Shown: positions 26,847 through 35,623, numbered from the stretch's first letter. The stretch is 64,000 nucleotides of DNA from Aquabacterium sp. NJ1 (GCF_000768065.1 NZ_JRKM01000001.1:2604001-2668000), one strand, 5' to 3'. The notes: generated by a model from the sequence alone, not told the origin. Made by a program: numbers and translations.

Positions 26847-27229
26847 GAAGCGCAGCATAATTACGCAATCGGCGCACATGTGTGCGTACTTCCTACTTTC
26901 CAAAACCATGACTTCCAAAGTGTTCATTGCCAACGACATGCGTGATCTCGCGATCACCGCTGCATTGCTATAGCCTTTCGAATCTGGTTCGGAGGGCTGT
27001 GGGCCTTCCGGAAACAAACCCCGGTCGGTTCACACCACCGGGGTTTTTTCTTGCCTGAGATTTTCATCATGCGCACCTACGACAAGCTCATCGCCACGAT
27101 TTGGTCTGCCAAAGCATGCAGTTGCTTGCGCGCGTGCTTTGGTCCGTCCATGCAAGTTCGGCGCTAGCCTTTCAATGCGGATCTCTCGCTTGAAGGCTGG
27201 CCTCAGTCTTCAAGATTCGAAAGATCCAT
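26847..27229 (+). promoter_or_regulatory. Structured leader region between nadM and the EF-G gene
   Basis: In 383 bp there are: an inverted repeat CGCACA-TG-TGTGCG (26873-26886); two small frames, 26908-26973 (21 residues) and 27069-27167 (32 residues, MRTYDKLIATIWSAKACSC at its start); a strong intrinsic terminator (27016-27049); an 8-bp inverted repeat CCAAAGCA / TGCTTTGG (about 27109-27143); and CTTGAAG / CTTCAAG just before the fusA start. This looks like a leader with attenuation potential rather than empty spacer. No known riboswitch is recognised. Confidence 0.45.
27016..27049 (+). terminator. Intrinsic terminator downstream of nadM / upstream of EF-G
   Basis: AAACCCCGGT (27016-27025) and ACCGGGGTTT (27037-27046) pair perfectly over 10 bp with an 11-nt loop, and the stem runs into TTTTTT. 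It should end the salvage operon transcript or act as an attenuator for the EF-G gene. Confidence 0.85.
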
Positions 27230-29260
27230 ATGAACAACAAACAAACACCCCGTAGAAACATCGGCATCATTGCGCACGTCGATGCGGGCAAGACCACCAC
27301 GACTGAACGCGTTCTCTTTTACACGGGAGCGAGCCATCGCATGGGTGAAGTGCATGAAGGCACCACCACCATGGACTTTGACCCGCAAGAGCGTCAGCGT
27401 GGCATCACGATCAACAGCGCCGCCACCACCGTCTTCTGGCGTGGCGTGCAGATCAACCTGATCGACACACCGGGTCACATCGACTTCAACATCGAAGTCA
27501 ATCGATCACTGCGCGTGCTGGACGGCGCCGTCGTGGTCTTTGACGGCGTTGCTGGCGTCGAGCCGCAGACGGAAACCAACTGGCGACTGGCTGACAAGTA
27601 CCAGGTGCCTCGGCTGTGCTTCATCAACAAGCTCGACCGGGTTGGTGCCGACTTCGCTCGTGTGCACAACATGATCGAAGAACGCCTGGGTGTGCGCACG
27701 GTTGTGCTGCAGCTGCCGATCGGCATCGAAGCAGGCTTCAAAGGGATCATTGACCTGATCGACATGAAGGCCCTGATCTGGACGAGTGACCAGGCAGGCC
27801 ATCCATTCGAAACAGGCCCGATCCCGGCGGACATGCTGGATGACGCCCAGGCCTGGCGGGCACGCCTGATCGAGACTGTCGTGGAGCGGGACGAGCACGC
27901 TATGGAATCCTACGTGCAAGGGCTGCCCATAGATGCAGATGTGCTGCGAGCCTGTATCCGCACCGGCACGATCGCAGGCGACTTTGTGCCCGTACTGGCT
28001 GGGTCTGCGTTCAAGAACAAGGGCGTGGAGCCTTTGCTCGACGCGGTCGTGGCCTACCTGCCTTCTCCGGAAGACAGGCTTGCCGCTGTGGCCGGTGAAC
28101 AGCCTGTCAGCGAACAGCCCTTGTCGGCCCTGGCCTTCAAGCTGGTCGCCGACGAGCACGGTTCGATGGTGTTCGTGCGTGTCTACAGTGGACGCATACG
28201 CGTGGGCGATACAGTTCTCAATGCCAACACCGGCAAGAAGGAACGGATCGCTCGCATCTATGAGGTCCATGCAGACCAACGGCAAGAGCGTCAGGAGATC
28301 GTGGCAGGTGACATCGCTGCGATCGTAGGCCTCAAGGACACCTTGACGGGCAACACCTTGTGCGCCCCAACACACCCAGTGGTGTTGGAGCACATTGTGG
28401 TGCCTGAGCCGGTGATCGATGTGGCGATTGAACCCAAGAGCCGAGTTGATCAGCAAAGTCTGGGTAAGGCGCTGCATCTCCTCTCCAGGGAGGATCCCAG
28501 CCTGCGTGTGCAACAGGACGCCGAGTCTGGTCAGATCATTCTGTCAGGCATGGGTGAGCTGCAACTGGAGGTCTCACTGGAGAAGCTGCGTAGCCGATTT
28601 GGCGTCGAGGTCTCGGTAGGACAACCAGAGGTTGCTTATCGGGAAACCATTTCACAGGAAGCGAAGGTGCAATATGTACATAAGAAACAATCCGGCGGTC
28701 CCGGTCAGTTCGCCGACATCACCTTGAAGGTATCGCTGCTTCCCCGCGGCGAAGGCATGCAGTTCGAAAGCCAGATCACGGGCGGCGCCATCCCGCGCGA
28801 GTTCATACCTGCCGTTGAGGCGGGTGTGAAACGTGCGGCGGCGTCCGGCGTCCTGGGTGGCTATCCCTGCGTGGATTTCAAGGCGACCTTGGTGGATGGC
28901 AGCTTCCATGAGCGCGACTCTTCGGCCATGGCCTTTGAGCACGCGGCAGGAGCGGCCTTCCGAGAGGCCGCACGGAAAGCTGGGCCGGTTGTACTGGAGC
29001 CCGTGATGTGTGTCGAAGTCATCACCCCGGCAGAACATCTGGGTGACTGTCTGGGCGACCTGCTACGCCGACGGGGACAGGTGCGTTCTCAGGACGTTCG
29101 CGGCAATGCCACGGTCGTCACTGCGGATGTACCCCTCAAGGCGATGTTTGGCTACATCGGTCATCTGCGTGCGTTAACGTCAGGACGTGCGCAGTATTCG
29201 ATGCAGTTCGACCACTATGAACAGGTACCGGCACACCTACAAGCCGGTCTCATCGCGTAA
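27230..29260 (+). CDS. fusA2: Elongation factor G paralogue
   Basis: The 676-residue protein has all EF-G signatures: AHVDAGKT (15-22), RGIT (57-60), DTPGH (79-83), NKLD (133-136), and domain IV with the tip His in GSFHERDSS. It should use GTP to move tRNA and mRNA through the ribosome. It sits alone among NAD and ADP-ribose genes rather than in the str operon, so it is an accessory copy. A translation factor that escapes modification or inhibition of the main EF-G is a reasonable guess. A bidirectional terminator follows. The upstream leader is structured. Confidence 0.93.
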   Translation: MNNKQTPRRNIGIIAHVDAGKTTTTERVLFYTGASHRMGEVHEGTTTMDFDPQERQRGITINSAATTVFWRGVQINLIDTPGHIDFNIEVNRSLRVLDGAVVVFDGVAGVEPQTETNWRLADKYQVPRLCFINKLDRVGADFARVHNMIEERLGVRTVVLQLPIGIEAGFKGIIDLIDMKALIWTSDQAGHPFETGPIPADMLDDAQAWRARLIETVVERDEHAMESYVQGLPIDADVLRACIRTGTIAGDFVPVLAGSAFKNKGVEPLLDAVVAYLPSPEDRLAAVAGEQPVSEQPLSALAFKLVADEHGSMVFVRVYSGRIRVGDTVLNANTGKKERIARIYEVHADQRQERQEIVAGDIAAIVGLKDTLTGNTLCAPTHPVVLEHIVVPEPVIDVAIEPKSRVDQQSLGKALHLLSREDPSLRVQQDAESGQIILSGMGELQLEVSLEKLRSRFGVEVSVGQPEVAYRETISQEAKVQYVHKKQSGGPGQFADITLKVSLLPRGEGMQFESQITGGAIPREFIPAVEAGVKRAAASGVLGGYPCVDFKATLVDGSFHERDSSAMAFEHAAGAAFREAARKAGPVVLEPVMCVEVITPAEHLGDCLGDLLRRRGQVRSQDVRGNATVVTADVPLKAMFGYIGHLRALTSGRAQYSMQFDHYEQVPAHLQAGLIA

Positions 29261-29272
29261 GCGATCACTAAG

Positions 29273-29298
29273 ATGCCAGGCCTCGTGCCTGGCATTTT
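29273..29298. terminator. Bidirectional terminator between fusA2 and the leftward operon
   Basis: ATGCCAGGC (29273-29281) and GCCTGGCAT (29287-29295) form a perfect 9-bp stem with a 5-nt loop, followed by TTTTCTC. It lies between convergent genes. Confidence 0.8.
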
Positions 29299-29313
29299 CT
29301 CTTCCTGATCAGA

Positions 29314-29922
29314 TCAGGCGAACATGGGCGTGTAAACCGCCTCGGTCGGCGTGCGCAACATGCGGTCACCAGCCAACGCCAACGAACGCTGCGCCCCCAC
29401 AAATGGGCTCATGTCGATCACCTCCATGAGTTCGCGGCCAGCAAACGCTTCCAGCGTCTTCCCGCGCAATCCAAGCTGAACCGCACGACGTGCGAGCTTG
29501 CCACCTTGTGGGTCATGATCGGGATCCCACTGCAAGCGAACTTCCGATGCATCAACGGCAGCCTTCCAAGCCTCTCGACTTGCATATCGTTCTGGCTGAT
29601 AGGTGGATGCCACGGCTTGGGCCAGCACGCCATCGAAGAAGGCCCGGCGAACTCGCAGCCCCAGGATCACCTCTTGCCCCTCCTTGGCTCCCCATCCGGA
29701 TCGATACATCATCCATAGGAAGTTGGGTTTGATCCAACTCATTCGGTTCAAGCTGAAGTCTGGGCCGCCAAATCGGCCGTGCTTGATGGCGTAGTGCCCG
29801 ATAGAAGGCCGATACGCTTGATAAACGACGATGCTCTCATCGTCATAGTGGGCCAGGATATGTTCACCGGCACTTGGCCAGCGAGCACATTGGCTTGAAT
29901 AGAGTTCAGTTGGTAGCTTCAT
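29314..29922 (-). CDS. DUF4291 domain protein
   Basis: The protein (about 202 residues) carries blocks recognised from the DUF4291 family: EHILAHYDDESIVVYQAYRP, HGRFGGPDFSLNRMSWIKP and LWMMYRSGWG. The conserved Tyr, Arg, His and Trp residues look like an active site, but the activity is unknown. Its ATG overlaps the end of the upstream crystallin J1-like gene by about 17 bp. It is last in a five-gene leftward operon of NAD and ADP-ribose functions, so an ADP-ribose-linked role is likely by context. Confidence 0.85.
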   Translation of the reverse strand: MKLPTELYSSQCARWPSAGEHILAHYDDESIVVYQAYRPSIGHYAIKHGRFGGPDFSLNRMSWIKPNFLWMMYRSGWGAKEGQEVILGLRVRRAFFDGVLAQAVASTYQPERYASREAWKAAVDASEVRLQWDPDHDPQGGKLARRAVQLGLRGKTLEAFAGRELMEVIDMSPFVGAQRSLALAGDRMLRTPTEAVYTPMFA

Positions 29923-30265
29923 TTCCAAATTGACGGATGACTTCGATCACACCCACGATGTGATCATTCAATGTTTCGAGCTCCTCGGCGGGCACCCACC
30001 ACTCTGTGTGGTGCGCTGCGCCAACTTGCTGCACGGGGTAGCGGCTCATGAAGTCAGCATCGACTTCAAAGCGGGTTACGAAGCCCGCGCCGCTGGCGGG
30101 CACGTTCCAATCCCGAGCGATCTCAACAGCGTATTGCTCGTTGGTGACCGGATAGAAGATGGGCTGCTCAGGCAACCTTGGAGGCCAGCGCTTGAAGTTG
30201 CTGGCTGCAACGAGTTCCAGTTCTTGCGGCCCAGTTGGCCTGTAGAGCGTGATGGTGTTTGTCAT
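29906..30265 (-). CDS. ADP-ribosylation/crystallin J1-type small protein
   Basis: The 119-residue protein begins MTNTITLYRPTGPQELEL and contains QPIFYPVTNEQYAVEIARDW and a C-terminal EWWVPAEELE block. These match small proteins annotated as ADP-ribosylation/crystallin J1, also found fused to ADP-ribosylglycohydrolases. The start at 30265 was chosen by homology; a longer upstream frame overlaps kptA. It lies between kptA and the DUF4291 gene. It may bind or process an ADP-ribosylated substrate, but the biochemistry is not established. Confidence 0.75.
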   Translation of the reverse strand: MTNTITLYRPTGPQELELVAASNFKRWPPRLPEQPIFYPVTNEQYAVEIARDWNVPASGAGFVTRFEVDADFMSRYPVQQVGAAHHTEWWVPAEELETLNDHIVGVIEVIRQFGNEATN

Positions 30266-30278
30266 GACTGGTCCCTGA

Positions 30279-30836
30279 CTATTCCTGAGGCAAAAGCCGC
30301 ATGTAGTGGACAGCGACTGCACCTACAAGCCAAACGCCGTTGTCTGACTGGAAGAACTTGTGCCCATCCAGATGCATCTGCAATGAATCGACTTCGAGGA
30401 TGACGGGTTGACCATGCCGTTGACCCACAGACATCGCGACATCCAACTTTGCCGTCAGATGAACATGGTGCCGCTCTCGCCTCGTCAGGCCTTCTACCCA
30501 GATGGCATCGAGAAAACGCGACGCCGTGCCGTGATACAGCTTGTCCGGCGGCGTAGTGGGACTGAGCCCCAAATCCACTGCGACTGAATGCCCCTGGTTG
30601 GCGCGTATGAGTGCACCGTCTTCACTCAATGCGAATCGCTTCTTGTCGCTGGTCTCCACCACTTCCTTGAGCAACTCATACGAGATTGGCTTGTTCGCTT
30701 GCGCGCAGCGAGTCAACAGTTCGTCTACCCGAACCCATCCGCCATCACCCAATGTCAGCCCGACAAGCTGCGGCTCATGTCGCAAGATCAGGCTCAAGAA
30801 CTTGCTGGTGGACTCCACCTTTTTATTCGTTCCCAT
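30279..30836 (-). CDS. kptA: RNA 2'-phosphotransferase (Tpt1/KptA family)
   Basis: The 185-residue protein has the family's N-terminal winged-helix part (SKFLSLILRHEPQLVGL, with catalytic R19-H20) and the NAD-binding part with YHGTA and RRERHHVHL. The enzyme removes an RNA 2'-phosphate by transferring it to NAD, releasing nicotinamide and ADP-ribose 1'',2''-cyclic phosphate. Bacteria generally lack the matching tRNA ligation pathway, so KptA is thought to serve RNA repair or to undo RNA modifications. Here its products could feed the salvage operon and the macrodomain enzyme of the same module. Confidence 0.92.
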   Translation of the reverse strand: MGTNKKVESTSKFLSLILRHEPQLVGLTLGDGGWVRVDELLTRCAQANKPISYELLKEVVETSDKKRFALSEDGALIRANQGHSVAVDLGLSPTTPPDKLYHGTASRFLDAIWVEGLTRRERHHVHLTAKLDVAMSVGQRHGQPVILEVDSLQMHLDGHKFFQSDNGVWLVGAVAVHYMRLLPQE

Positions 30837-30880
30837 TTTTCTCTTTCAATTGTTCGTTTTCTTATTGATTTGACGGTTGA

Positions 30881-31816
30881 TCACATGATCAACTGCCCCT
30901 TGTTAGCCGAGACATTCACCGTTGCCTCGATACCTGCCGTGAACGACAGAAAATCGGCCTCAATACCATCCGAGAAGATCACACCGTTCTCAGGCATACG
31001 AGACCGCACCTTCAGCGATCGGCCGGGCGCAACATCGCCATAGACCAAGCTTGCCTGCGAAGAGCGACTTGGGAAGGGCTCCCGCACAGCAAAGCTAAGC
31101 TTGTCCGCATCCCAAGCCATTGGCGTGTAGTTGCGCTGCCCACTTGCCATGCCACTGGCCTTTGCCAATGCCATAGAGCCAGTCATCACGCTTTTCATCC
31201 AGGCCGTCGAGCCCAGCCCAGTCGAAATGATCAACCCAGAAGACGACTGAAACTCCTTCGTCTTGCCCTGCTCAAGTTCATACAAGGCCGAGGTATGTGT
31301 GCGTGGCCCGATGAATAGATCGTTAACGGCTCTCAGACGCTGCCCGTCCGACAACACCACCTCAGCCATGGTGATCTGCTTGGTCGACCTGCTGTCCTGC
31401 GACACAGAAGGAAGCAATCCCCGGAGTTGCTCTGGCTCGAAGGGCAGCAGCACACCATCCCAGCGCTGAGGCTCCGGGTTCAGCCCGATCAATGGCTGCC
31501 CCTCTAGATACTTCATGGTGTTGGCCACCAAGCCATCTTGTCCAAGCGCCACGACGATGTCGTCAGGCGCAAAGACAAAGTTGGGCAAGTAGCTGCGATC
31601 AATGATCTGATAGCGCCCCCAGGCTTGCAAGACCTCTATGGTGACCCGCAGGCTCCTCGCATAGGCTTCGTTCTCCCGCAGGTAGTCCGACAGGTCTGCT
31701 CCCAAGTGCTCGATGTAAAACCGCGCTTGAGCCAGCGTGTGATAGCGGGTAACCAGATCCTCCAGCCGGGTTCGTCTGGTCACCAGCACCACTTTTCGCT
31801 CAGTTGGCGCGACCAC
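30881..31816 (-). CDS. NAD(+) kinase-like protein
   Basis: The 311-residue protein has the diacylglycerol/NAD kinase layout. VVALGQDGLVANTMKYL corresponds to the GGDG loop (here GQDG), IGLNPEPQRWDGVLLPF follows, and GLIISTGLGSTAWMKSV corresponds to the conserved Thr-Gly-Ser-Thr-Ala block. NAD kinases phosphorylate NAD to NADP. The GQDG change and the longer sequence mark a divergent subgroup, so the substrate could differ. It overlaps the upstream SPFH gene by 17 bp in one operon. Confidence 0.8.
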   Translation of the reverse strand: MVAPTERKVVLVTRRTRLEDLVTRYHTLAQARFYIEHLGADLSDYLRENEAYARSLRVTIEVLQAWGRYQIIDRSYLPNFVFAPDDIVVALGQDGLVANTMKYLEGQPLIGLNPEPQRWDGVLLPFEPEQLRGLLPSVSQDSRSTKQITMAEVVLSDGQRLRAVNDLFIGPRTHTSALYELEQGKTKEFQSSSGLIISTGLGSTAWMKSVMTGSMALAKASGMASGQRNYTPMAWDADKLSFAVREPFPSRSSQASLVYGDVAPGRSLKVRSRMPENGVIFSDGIEADFLSFTAGIEATVNVSANKGQLIM

Positions 31817-32852
31817 GATTGGCTCCTTGCGACCCGCCTCCGTTATCTCGGATCAAGGACTGCAGCAATTCCGGCGACATATTGAGTTGCCCGATGTGTT
31901 GCGCCTTCTCGGCGATGCCGCCAAAGGCCTGCGCAATCAGTTGGCCCGGCTGCATGCCGGAAGCCGCCAGAGCCTGAACGATCCGGGGATCGGACTTTTC
32001 CATGGTCTGCATGATGGCGCCCAATCTGTAAGCCTCCGCGTCAGCCATGGTTCGACTGTTCTCTGCCTGGAGATCGACAAACGATTTGCGCCGGTCTTCC
32101 AGGGCAACGTCTGACTCCATCTGCTCGGTACGCAGTTCGTTCTCACGGCGCGCGACAGCAGCCTTGGCATCCATTTGAGCTTCACCAATCTGACGCTTCT
32201 TTTGCTCCACTGCCACCTCGGTATCGAGTTCGGTCTCTCGAACAGCACGCTCGTTTTCAACGGCAGACATCCTTCGACCAAAGACGGCATCGTCCGCTGC
32301 CTTGAGATTGGACTCTCTGGCTTCCGCCTCCAGTGCGCGCGACATCTCGGGCGTAGGTTTGATGGCCAATACCGACACACCCAGAACCTCAAGCCCGAGC
32401 GCCGCGATCTCTGTCTGTGAGGCGAGGCGCTTGTGAGTTTCCTGCGCGATCGTGGCTGAGGCTCGCAATGCCTGCTTCAAGTCCATTTGCTGGACGGCTT
32501 GGCGCACGATGACCTCGGCTTGCATGGCCACCCGCTCACCAAGGCGTTTCGGGTCCTCTGATGCGTGAGCCTTTCCATCTGCCGACAAGGAGAAGTCCAT
32601 CAGCCCGGCAATGCGCCCGGGCTCGGCAACGCGATAGGTCACCTGTCCTTGCACAGTGATGCTTTGAAAGTCGGACGTCACCAGTTCCAGAATGAATGGC
32701 CGGTCCTGGCTGCCAATCGGTACAGCCACCAGGGTGGATGTTGGCCCATAGTAGAAGAATGACAGACCTGCGCCTTCACGCACGACACGCCCCCGCCGAA
32801 ACTGCATGAGATGTGTTGTCGGTTGCGACTTGATGAAGCGAATTCCCAGCAT
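31800..32852 (-). CDS. SPFH/Band 7 domain protein
   Basis: The 350-residue protein has an N-terminal SPFH domain (GRVVREGAGLSFFYYGPTS, FQSITVQGQVTYRV) and a long charged coiled coil (about 180-290, rich in Glu, Arg and Ala). A Gly/Gln-rich tail follows. There is no clear membrane helix, unlike the chromosomal SPFH gene at 9364. Such proteins form ring or lattice scaffolds. It is first in the leftward operon, right at the shared promoter, so it is probably the most expressed member. SPFH genes recur next to NAD-use operons in other genomes; why is not known. Confidence 0.85.
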   Translation of the reverse strand: MLGIRFIKSQPTTHLMQFRRGRVVREGAGLSFFYYGPTSTLVAVPIGSQDRPFILELVTSDFQSITVQGQVTYRVAEPGRIAGLMDFSLSADGKAHASEDPKRLGERVAMQAEVIVRQAVQQMDLKQALRASATIAQETHKRLASQTEIAALGLEVLGVSVLAIKPTPEMSRALEAEARESNLKAADDAVFGRRMSAVENERAVRETELDTEVAVEQKKRQIGEAQMDAKAAVARRENELRTEQMESDVALEDRRKSFVDLQAENSRTMADAEAYRLGAIMQTMEKSDPRIVQALAASGMQPGQLIAQAFGGIAEKAQHIGQLNMSPELLQSLIRDNGGGSQGANRGRAN

Positions 32853-32894
32853 ACGATTTCCCCTTTCAGTCTTGCGTGGTTGACTTCGTGTTGT

Positions 32895-32934
32895 TGTGCA
32901 ACTATCATAAGTTCATCTTTTAAACTAAGTCAAC
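32895..32934. promoter_or_regulatory. Divergent promoter with shared TAGTTGCAC motif
   Basis: On the minus strand TTGACT (-35), an 18-bp spacer and TATGAT (-10) make a strong promoter for the SPFH-kptA operon. TAGTTGCAC overlaps the -10/start region (complement at 32897-32905), the same 9-mer as at the NAD salvage promoter. GTTGACTT (32879-32886) and AAGTCAAC (32927-32934) are also exact inverted copies. The rightward macrodomain operon starts 22 bp beyond. Confidence 0.6.
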
Positions 32935-32956
32935 AAGAATTTCAGGAGCACGTCAC

Positions 32957-33454
32957 ATGGCGACCTTCCAGGCGATCAAAGGCGACATCACGAAGTTGGC
33001 GGTAGACGCCATCGTCAATGCAGCCAACAGCTCTCTACTTGGTGGTGGAGGGGTTGATGGCGCGATTCATCGCGCGGCGGGCCCTGAGTTGCTGGAAACT
33101 TGTCGCAAGCTGAATGGCTGCAAGGTGGGGCAGGCCAAATTGACAAAGGGCTTCAAGCTGCCTGCCAGCTATGTGATTCATACCGTCGGACCTGTCTGGC
33201 AAGGCGGCACCAAAGACGAGGCAAAGTTGCTTGCTGCTTGCTATCGCGAGTGCATTGCACTGGCCGTCCAGCAAGGCATCCAATCCTTGGCGTTTTCCTG
33301 CATCAGTACTGGCTCATACAACTTCCCAGCTCAAGAGGCAGCGGAGATCGCAGTGGCTACAGCCAAGGAGCATGCCGGACACACCAATCTCGACATCACA
33401 TTCTGTTGCTTCAGCGAACGCGATCTTGCGCTCTACACGACGCTGTTGAGGTGA
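32957..33454 (+). CDS. Macrodomain ADP-ribose hydrolase (O-acetyl-ADP-ribose deacetylase type)
   Basis: The 165-residue single macrodomain has the MacroD signature: [30 protein letters not shown] and [12 protein letters not shown]. It should hydrolyse O-acyl-ADP-ribose, mono-ADP-ribose on protein or nucleic acid, or ADP-ribose 1''-phosphate, the last being related to the KptA product. AGGAG precedes the ATG. It opens a rightward operon with NADAR and ADP-ribosylglycohydrolase genes. Confidence 0.93.
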   Translation: MATFQAIKGDITKLAVDAIVNAANSSLLGGGGVDGAIHRAAGPELLETCRKLNGCKVGQAKLTKGFKLPASYVIHTVGPVWQGGTKDEAKLLAACYRECIALAVQQGIQSLAFSCISTGSYNFPAQEAAEIAVATAKEHAGHTNLDITFCCFSERDLALYTTLLR

Positions 33455-33476
33455 TATCTACAACACAGGAGGATTC

Positions 33477-34037
33477 ATGCAGACCGAAGATCTAATCGAA
33501 CAGTTGATTCAGAGGACCCACCAAGACGAAAGACTGAAGTACGTCTTCTTCTGGGGACATCAACCGAAGAAGGACGGCTCTATCGGCAAGACTTGTTTCA
33601 GCCAATGGTTCGAGGCCTCGTTTTCCTTGAATGGGATCAGCTACTTGACAGCTGAGCACTACATGATGGCGGAGAAGGCCCGACTCTTTGACGATCAGGA
33701 CGTGTTGAACCAGATCATCGCCTCGAAGACCCCCGCTCTCGCCAAGAAGTTGGGGCGCGAAATTCGAGGATTCGATGAAGCGCGCTGGAACGAACGGCGC
33801 TTTGACGCTGTTGTGGAAGGCAATCTGGCACAGTTCTCGCAGCATGCGCCTCTGAAAGCCTTCTTGCTGAGTACCGGTGACCGCATCCTGGTTGAGGCCA
33901 GTCCTGTAGACAAAATTTGGGGAGTCGGCATGGCCGAAGACCATCCCGACATCGAGAATCCTGCGAAGTGGCAGGGGCTCAATCTTCTTGGCTTTGCGCT
34001 GATGGACGTGCGCCGACAGTTACTAGCCACTCAGTAA
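33477..34037 (+). CDS. NADAR-family N-glycosidase (YbiA-like)
   Basis: The 186-residue protein has NADAR motifs: FFWGHQP, CFSQWFEASF, TAEHYMMAEKARLF and DKIWGVGM. Known members cleave glycosidic bonds in riboflavin intermediates or remove ADP-ribose from guanine in DNA, reversing DarT-type toxins. A strong ACAGGAGG Shine-Dalgarno lies 6 bp before the ATG. It sits between macrodomain and ADP-ribosylglycohydrolase genes, giving three different ADP-ribose-removing folds in a row. Confidence 0.92.
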   Translation: MQTEDLIEQLIQRTHQDERLKYVFFWGHQPKKDGSIGKTCFSQWFEASFSLNGISYLTAEHYMMAEKARLFDDQDVLNQIIASKTPALAKKLGREIRGFDEARWNERRFDAVVEGNLAQFSQHAPLKAFLLSTGDRILVEASPVDKIWGVGMAEDHPDIENPAKWQGLNLLGFALMDVRRQLLATQ

Positions 34038-34079
34038 ACGCCAGTTCGCCTCAAGTCACTACAGGGATGCAGCACGCTC

Positions 34080-34997
34080 ATGGATCTAGAGAGTCGTTAT
34101 AGAGGATGTTTGCTTGGCCTGGCCTGTGGCGACGCTGTCGGTACCACCGTGGAGTTCTGTCCGCGAGGAAGTTTTGATCCCATCACCGACATGGTGGGCG
34201 GTGGCCCGTTCAACTTGAAGCCCGGGCAATGGACCGACGACACTGCCATGGCCATTTGCCTTGCTCAAAGCCTGCTGCATCGCAGCGGCTTTGACGCAAC
34301 GGATCAGATGAACCGGTACCTGAACTGGTGGCGCTGGGGCTACCCAAGCCCCACGGGTGAATGCTTCGACATCGGTATGACGGTTCAAGATGCGCTGCTG
34401 AGATTCACGGCGACGGGCGAACCGATTGCGGGATCAACGAGTCCCAATACAGCAGGAAATGGCTCACTGATGCGACTCGCGCCAGTGGTGCTGAGGTTCT
34501 ACCCAGACCTTTCGGATGTATTGCAGTACGCAAGGCTCAGCTCCCAAACTACGCACGGCGCAGCGGAAGCTGTCGAGTGCTGCTCAGTGTTGGCTGAAGT
34601 CATTGCCAATGCGCTTAGTGGGATGGATTCGAAGTCCAACGTGCTCAGCGTAGCTCAGGGCGGCTTGACAAGCTCTGCGGTCATATCCATTGCTCAAGCC
34701 GACTACCTGAGCAAGTCTCGTGATCAGATACAAGGAAGCGGCTATTGCGTCGCCTCTCTGGAAGCCGCCCTTTGGAGCTTTGCAACGACTGAGTCATTTG
34801 AAGCTGCCATCTTGGCCGCGGCAAACTTGGGAGACGATGCCGACACCACAGCGGCCATAGCGGGGCAAATTGCCGGTGCGTTTTATGGCGTTGACAATAT
34901 TCCGCTTCACTGGCGCGGGCAGTTGTACATGAGCGAGGACATTGACGCCATGGCTAGAGGACTCCTACATCGAGATGGAAGGCCAGTACCGTTCTGA
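34080..34997 (+). CDS. ADP-ribosylglycohydrolase (DraG/ARH family)
   Basis: The 305-residue protein has the ARH signatures: RYRGCLLGLACGDAVGTTVE, GQWTDDTAMAICLAQSLL (magnesium-binding TDD), GNGSLMRLAP and NLGDDADTTAAIAGQIAGA. These supply the two-metal site. The family removes mono-ADP-ribose from arginine or nucleic acid. It is third in the rightward operon; 42 bp separate it from the NADAR gene. Confidence 0.94.
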   Translation: MDLESRYRGCLLGLACGDAVGTTVEFCPRGSFDPITDMVGGGPFNLKPGQWTDDTAMAICLAQSLLHRSGFDATDQMNRYLNWWRWGYPSPTGECFDIGMTVQDALLRFTATGEPIAGSTSPNTAGNGSLMRLAPVVLRFYPDLSDVLQYARLSSQTTHGAAEAVECCSVLAEVIANALSGMDSKSNVLSVAQGGLTSSAVISIAQADYLSKSRDQIQGSGYCVASLEAALWSFATTESFEAAILAAANLGDDADTTAAIAGQIAGAFYGVDNIPLHWRGQLYMSEDIDAMARGLLHRDGRPVPF

Positions 34998-35067
34998 CAG
35001 GCCCTAAGCCAAAAGGAATTGTCGGCTTGGCGTACTATCAAAGCGCCAATAGACGGAGAGCAAGATC

Positions 35068-35418
35068 ATGAGCGAGTCATCGGCTTTGAAGCGTGGGAAA
35101 GTTGGCACTGTGCCAACTGAGTACGCTGTGCAGATCGGAACTGACTGGCTGCTTGTCAGGCAAGCTGGAGCGAAGACGCGCAAGTCCGTGCCAAAAAAGG
35201 ACCGCGCATCGGAGTTGCTACCCAAGGCGGGCAGGGCGTTGAATAAGCCGGGAATTGCTCGTTCGAAGGTGTTTGGTGAGTCAGGCAACGCCGGGGTCTA
35301 CGCATACTCGGCGTGCGTTGATGAGCCGGGGAAGATCGTGCGAGAGTCTGCAGACGGCACAAAAACGGTTGGGACATTGGTTGGGGGCAAATTCAAGGCC
35401 CTGACTCGCGGCGATTAG
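35068..35418 (+). CDS. Small basic protein of unknown function
   Basis: The 116-residue protein is Lys/Gly/Ser-rich (SALKRGKVGTVPTEYAVQIG, GTKTVGTLVGGKFKAL) and has no domain I recognise. GGAG precedes the start. It ends two bases before the left 42-bp direct repeat, so it may be the last gene of the NAD region or a gene trimmed by cassette insertion. Confidence 0.5.
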   Translation: MSESSALKRGKVGTVPTEYAVQIGTDWLLVRQAGAKTRKSVPKKDRASELLPKAGRALNKPGIARSKVFGESGNAGVYAYSACVDEPGKIVRESADGTKTVGTLVGGKFKALTRGD

Positions 35419-35419
35419 G

Positions 35420-35461
35420 TTCAATTATTCATAGCGAATAATTGTCTGCATCAAATAATTC
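35420..35461 (+). repeat. Left direct repeat of the restriction-Hachiman cassette
   Basis: This 42-bp AT-rich sequence matches 46570-46611 at 39 of 42 positions, in direct orientation. Within it AATTATTC and GAATAATT form an inverted pair with a 5-bp spacer, and a third half-site AAATAATT lies 13 bp further on. This layout is typical of a recombinase attachment site. Confidence 0.75.
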
Positions 35462-35623
35462 GATGCGCCGCAAAGGTGGCGTAGCGTGCAACCGCCAGTT
35501 GGCACCATGACCAAGACGCGTCCGCATACCTCGCAGATGAGGCCTTGGCAGCGGGTACGCCGCCCAAATGGTTGTAGCAAACGTTTGCATGGACGCTCGA
35601 GATCTCTCCCCGCATGTGGTCAT

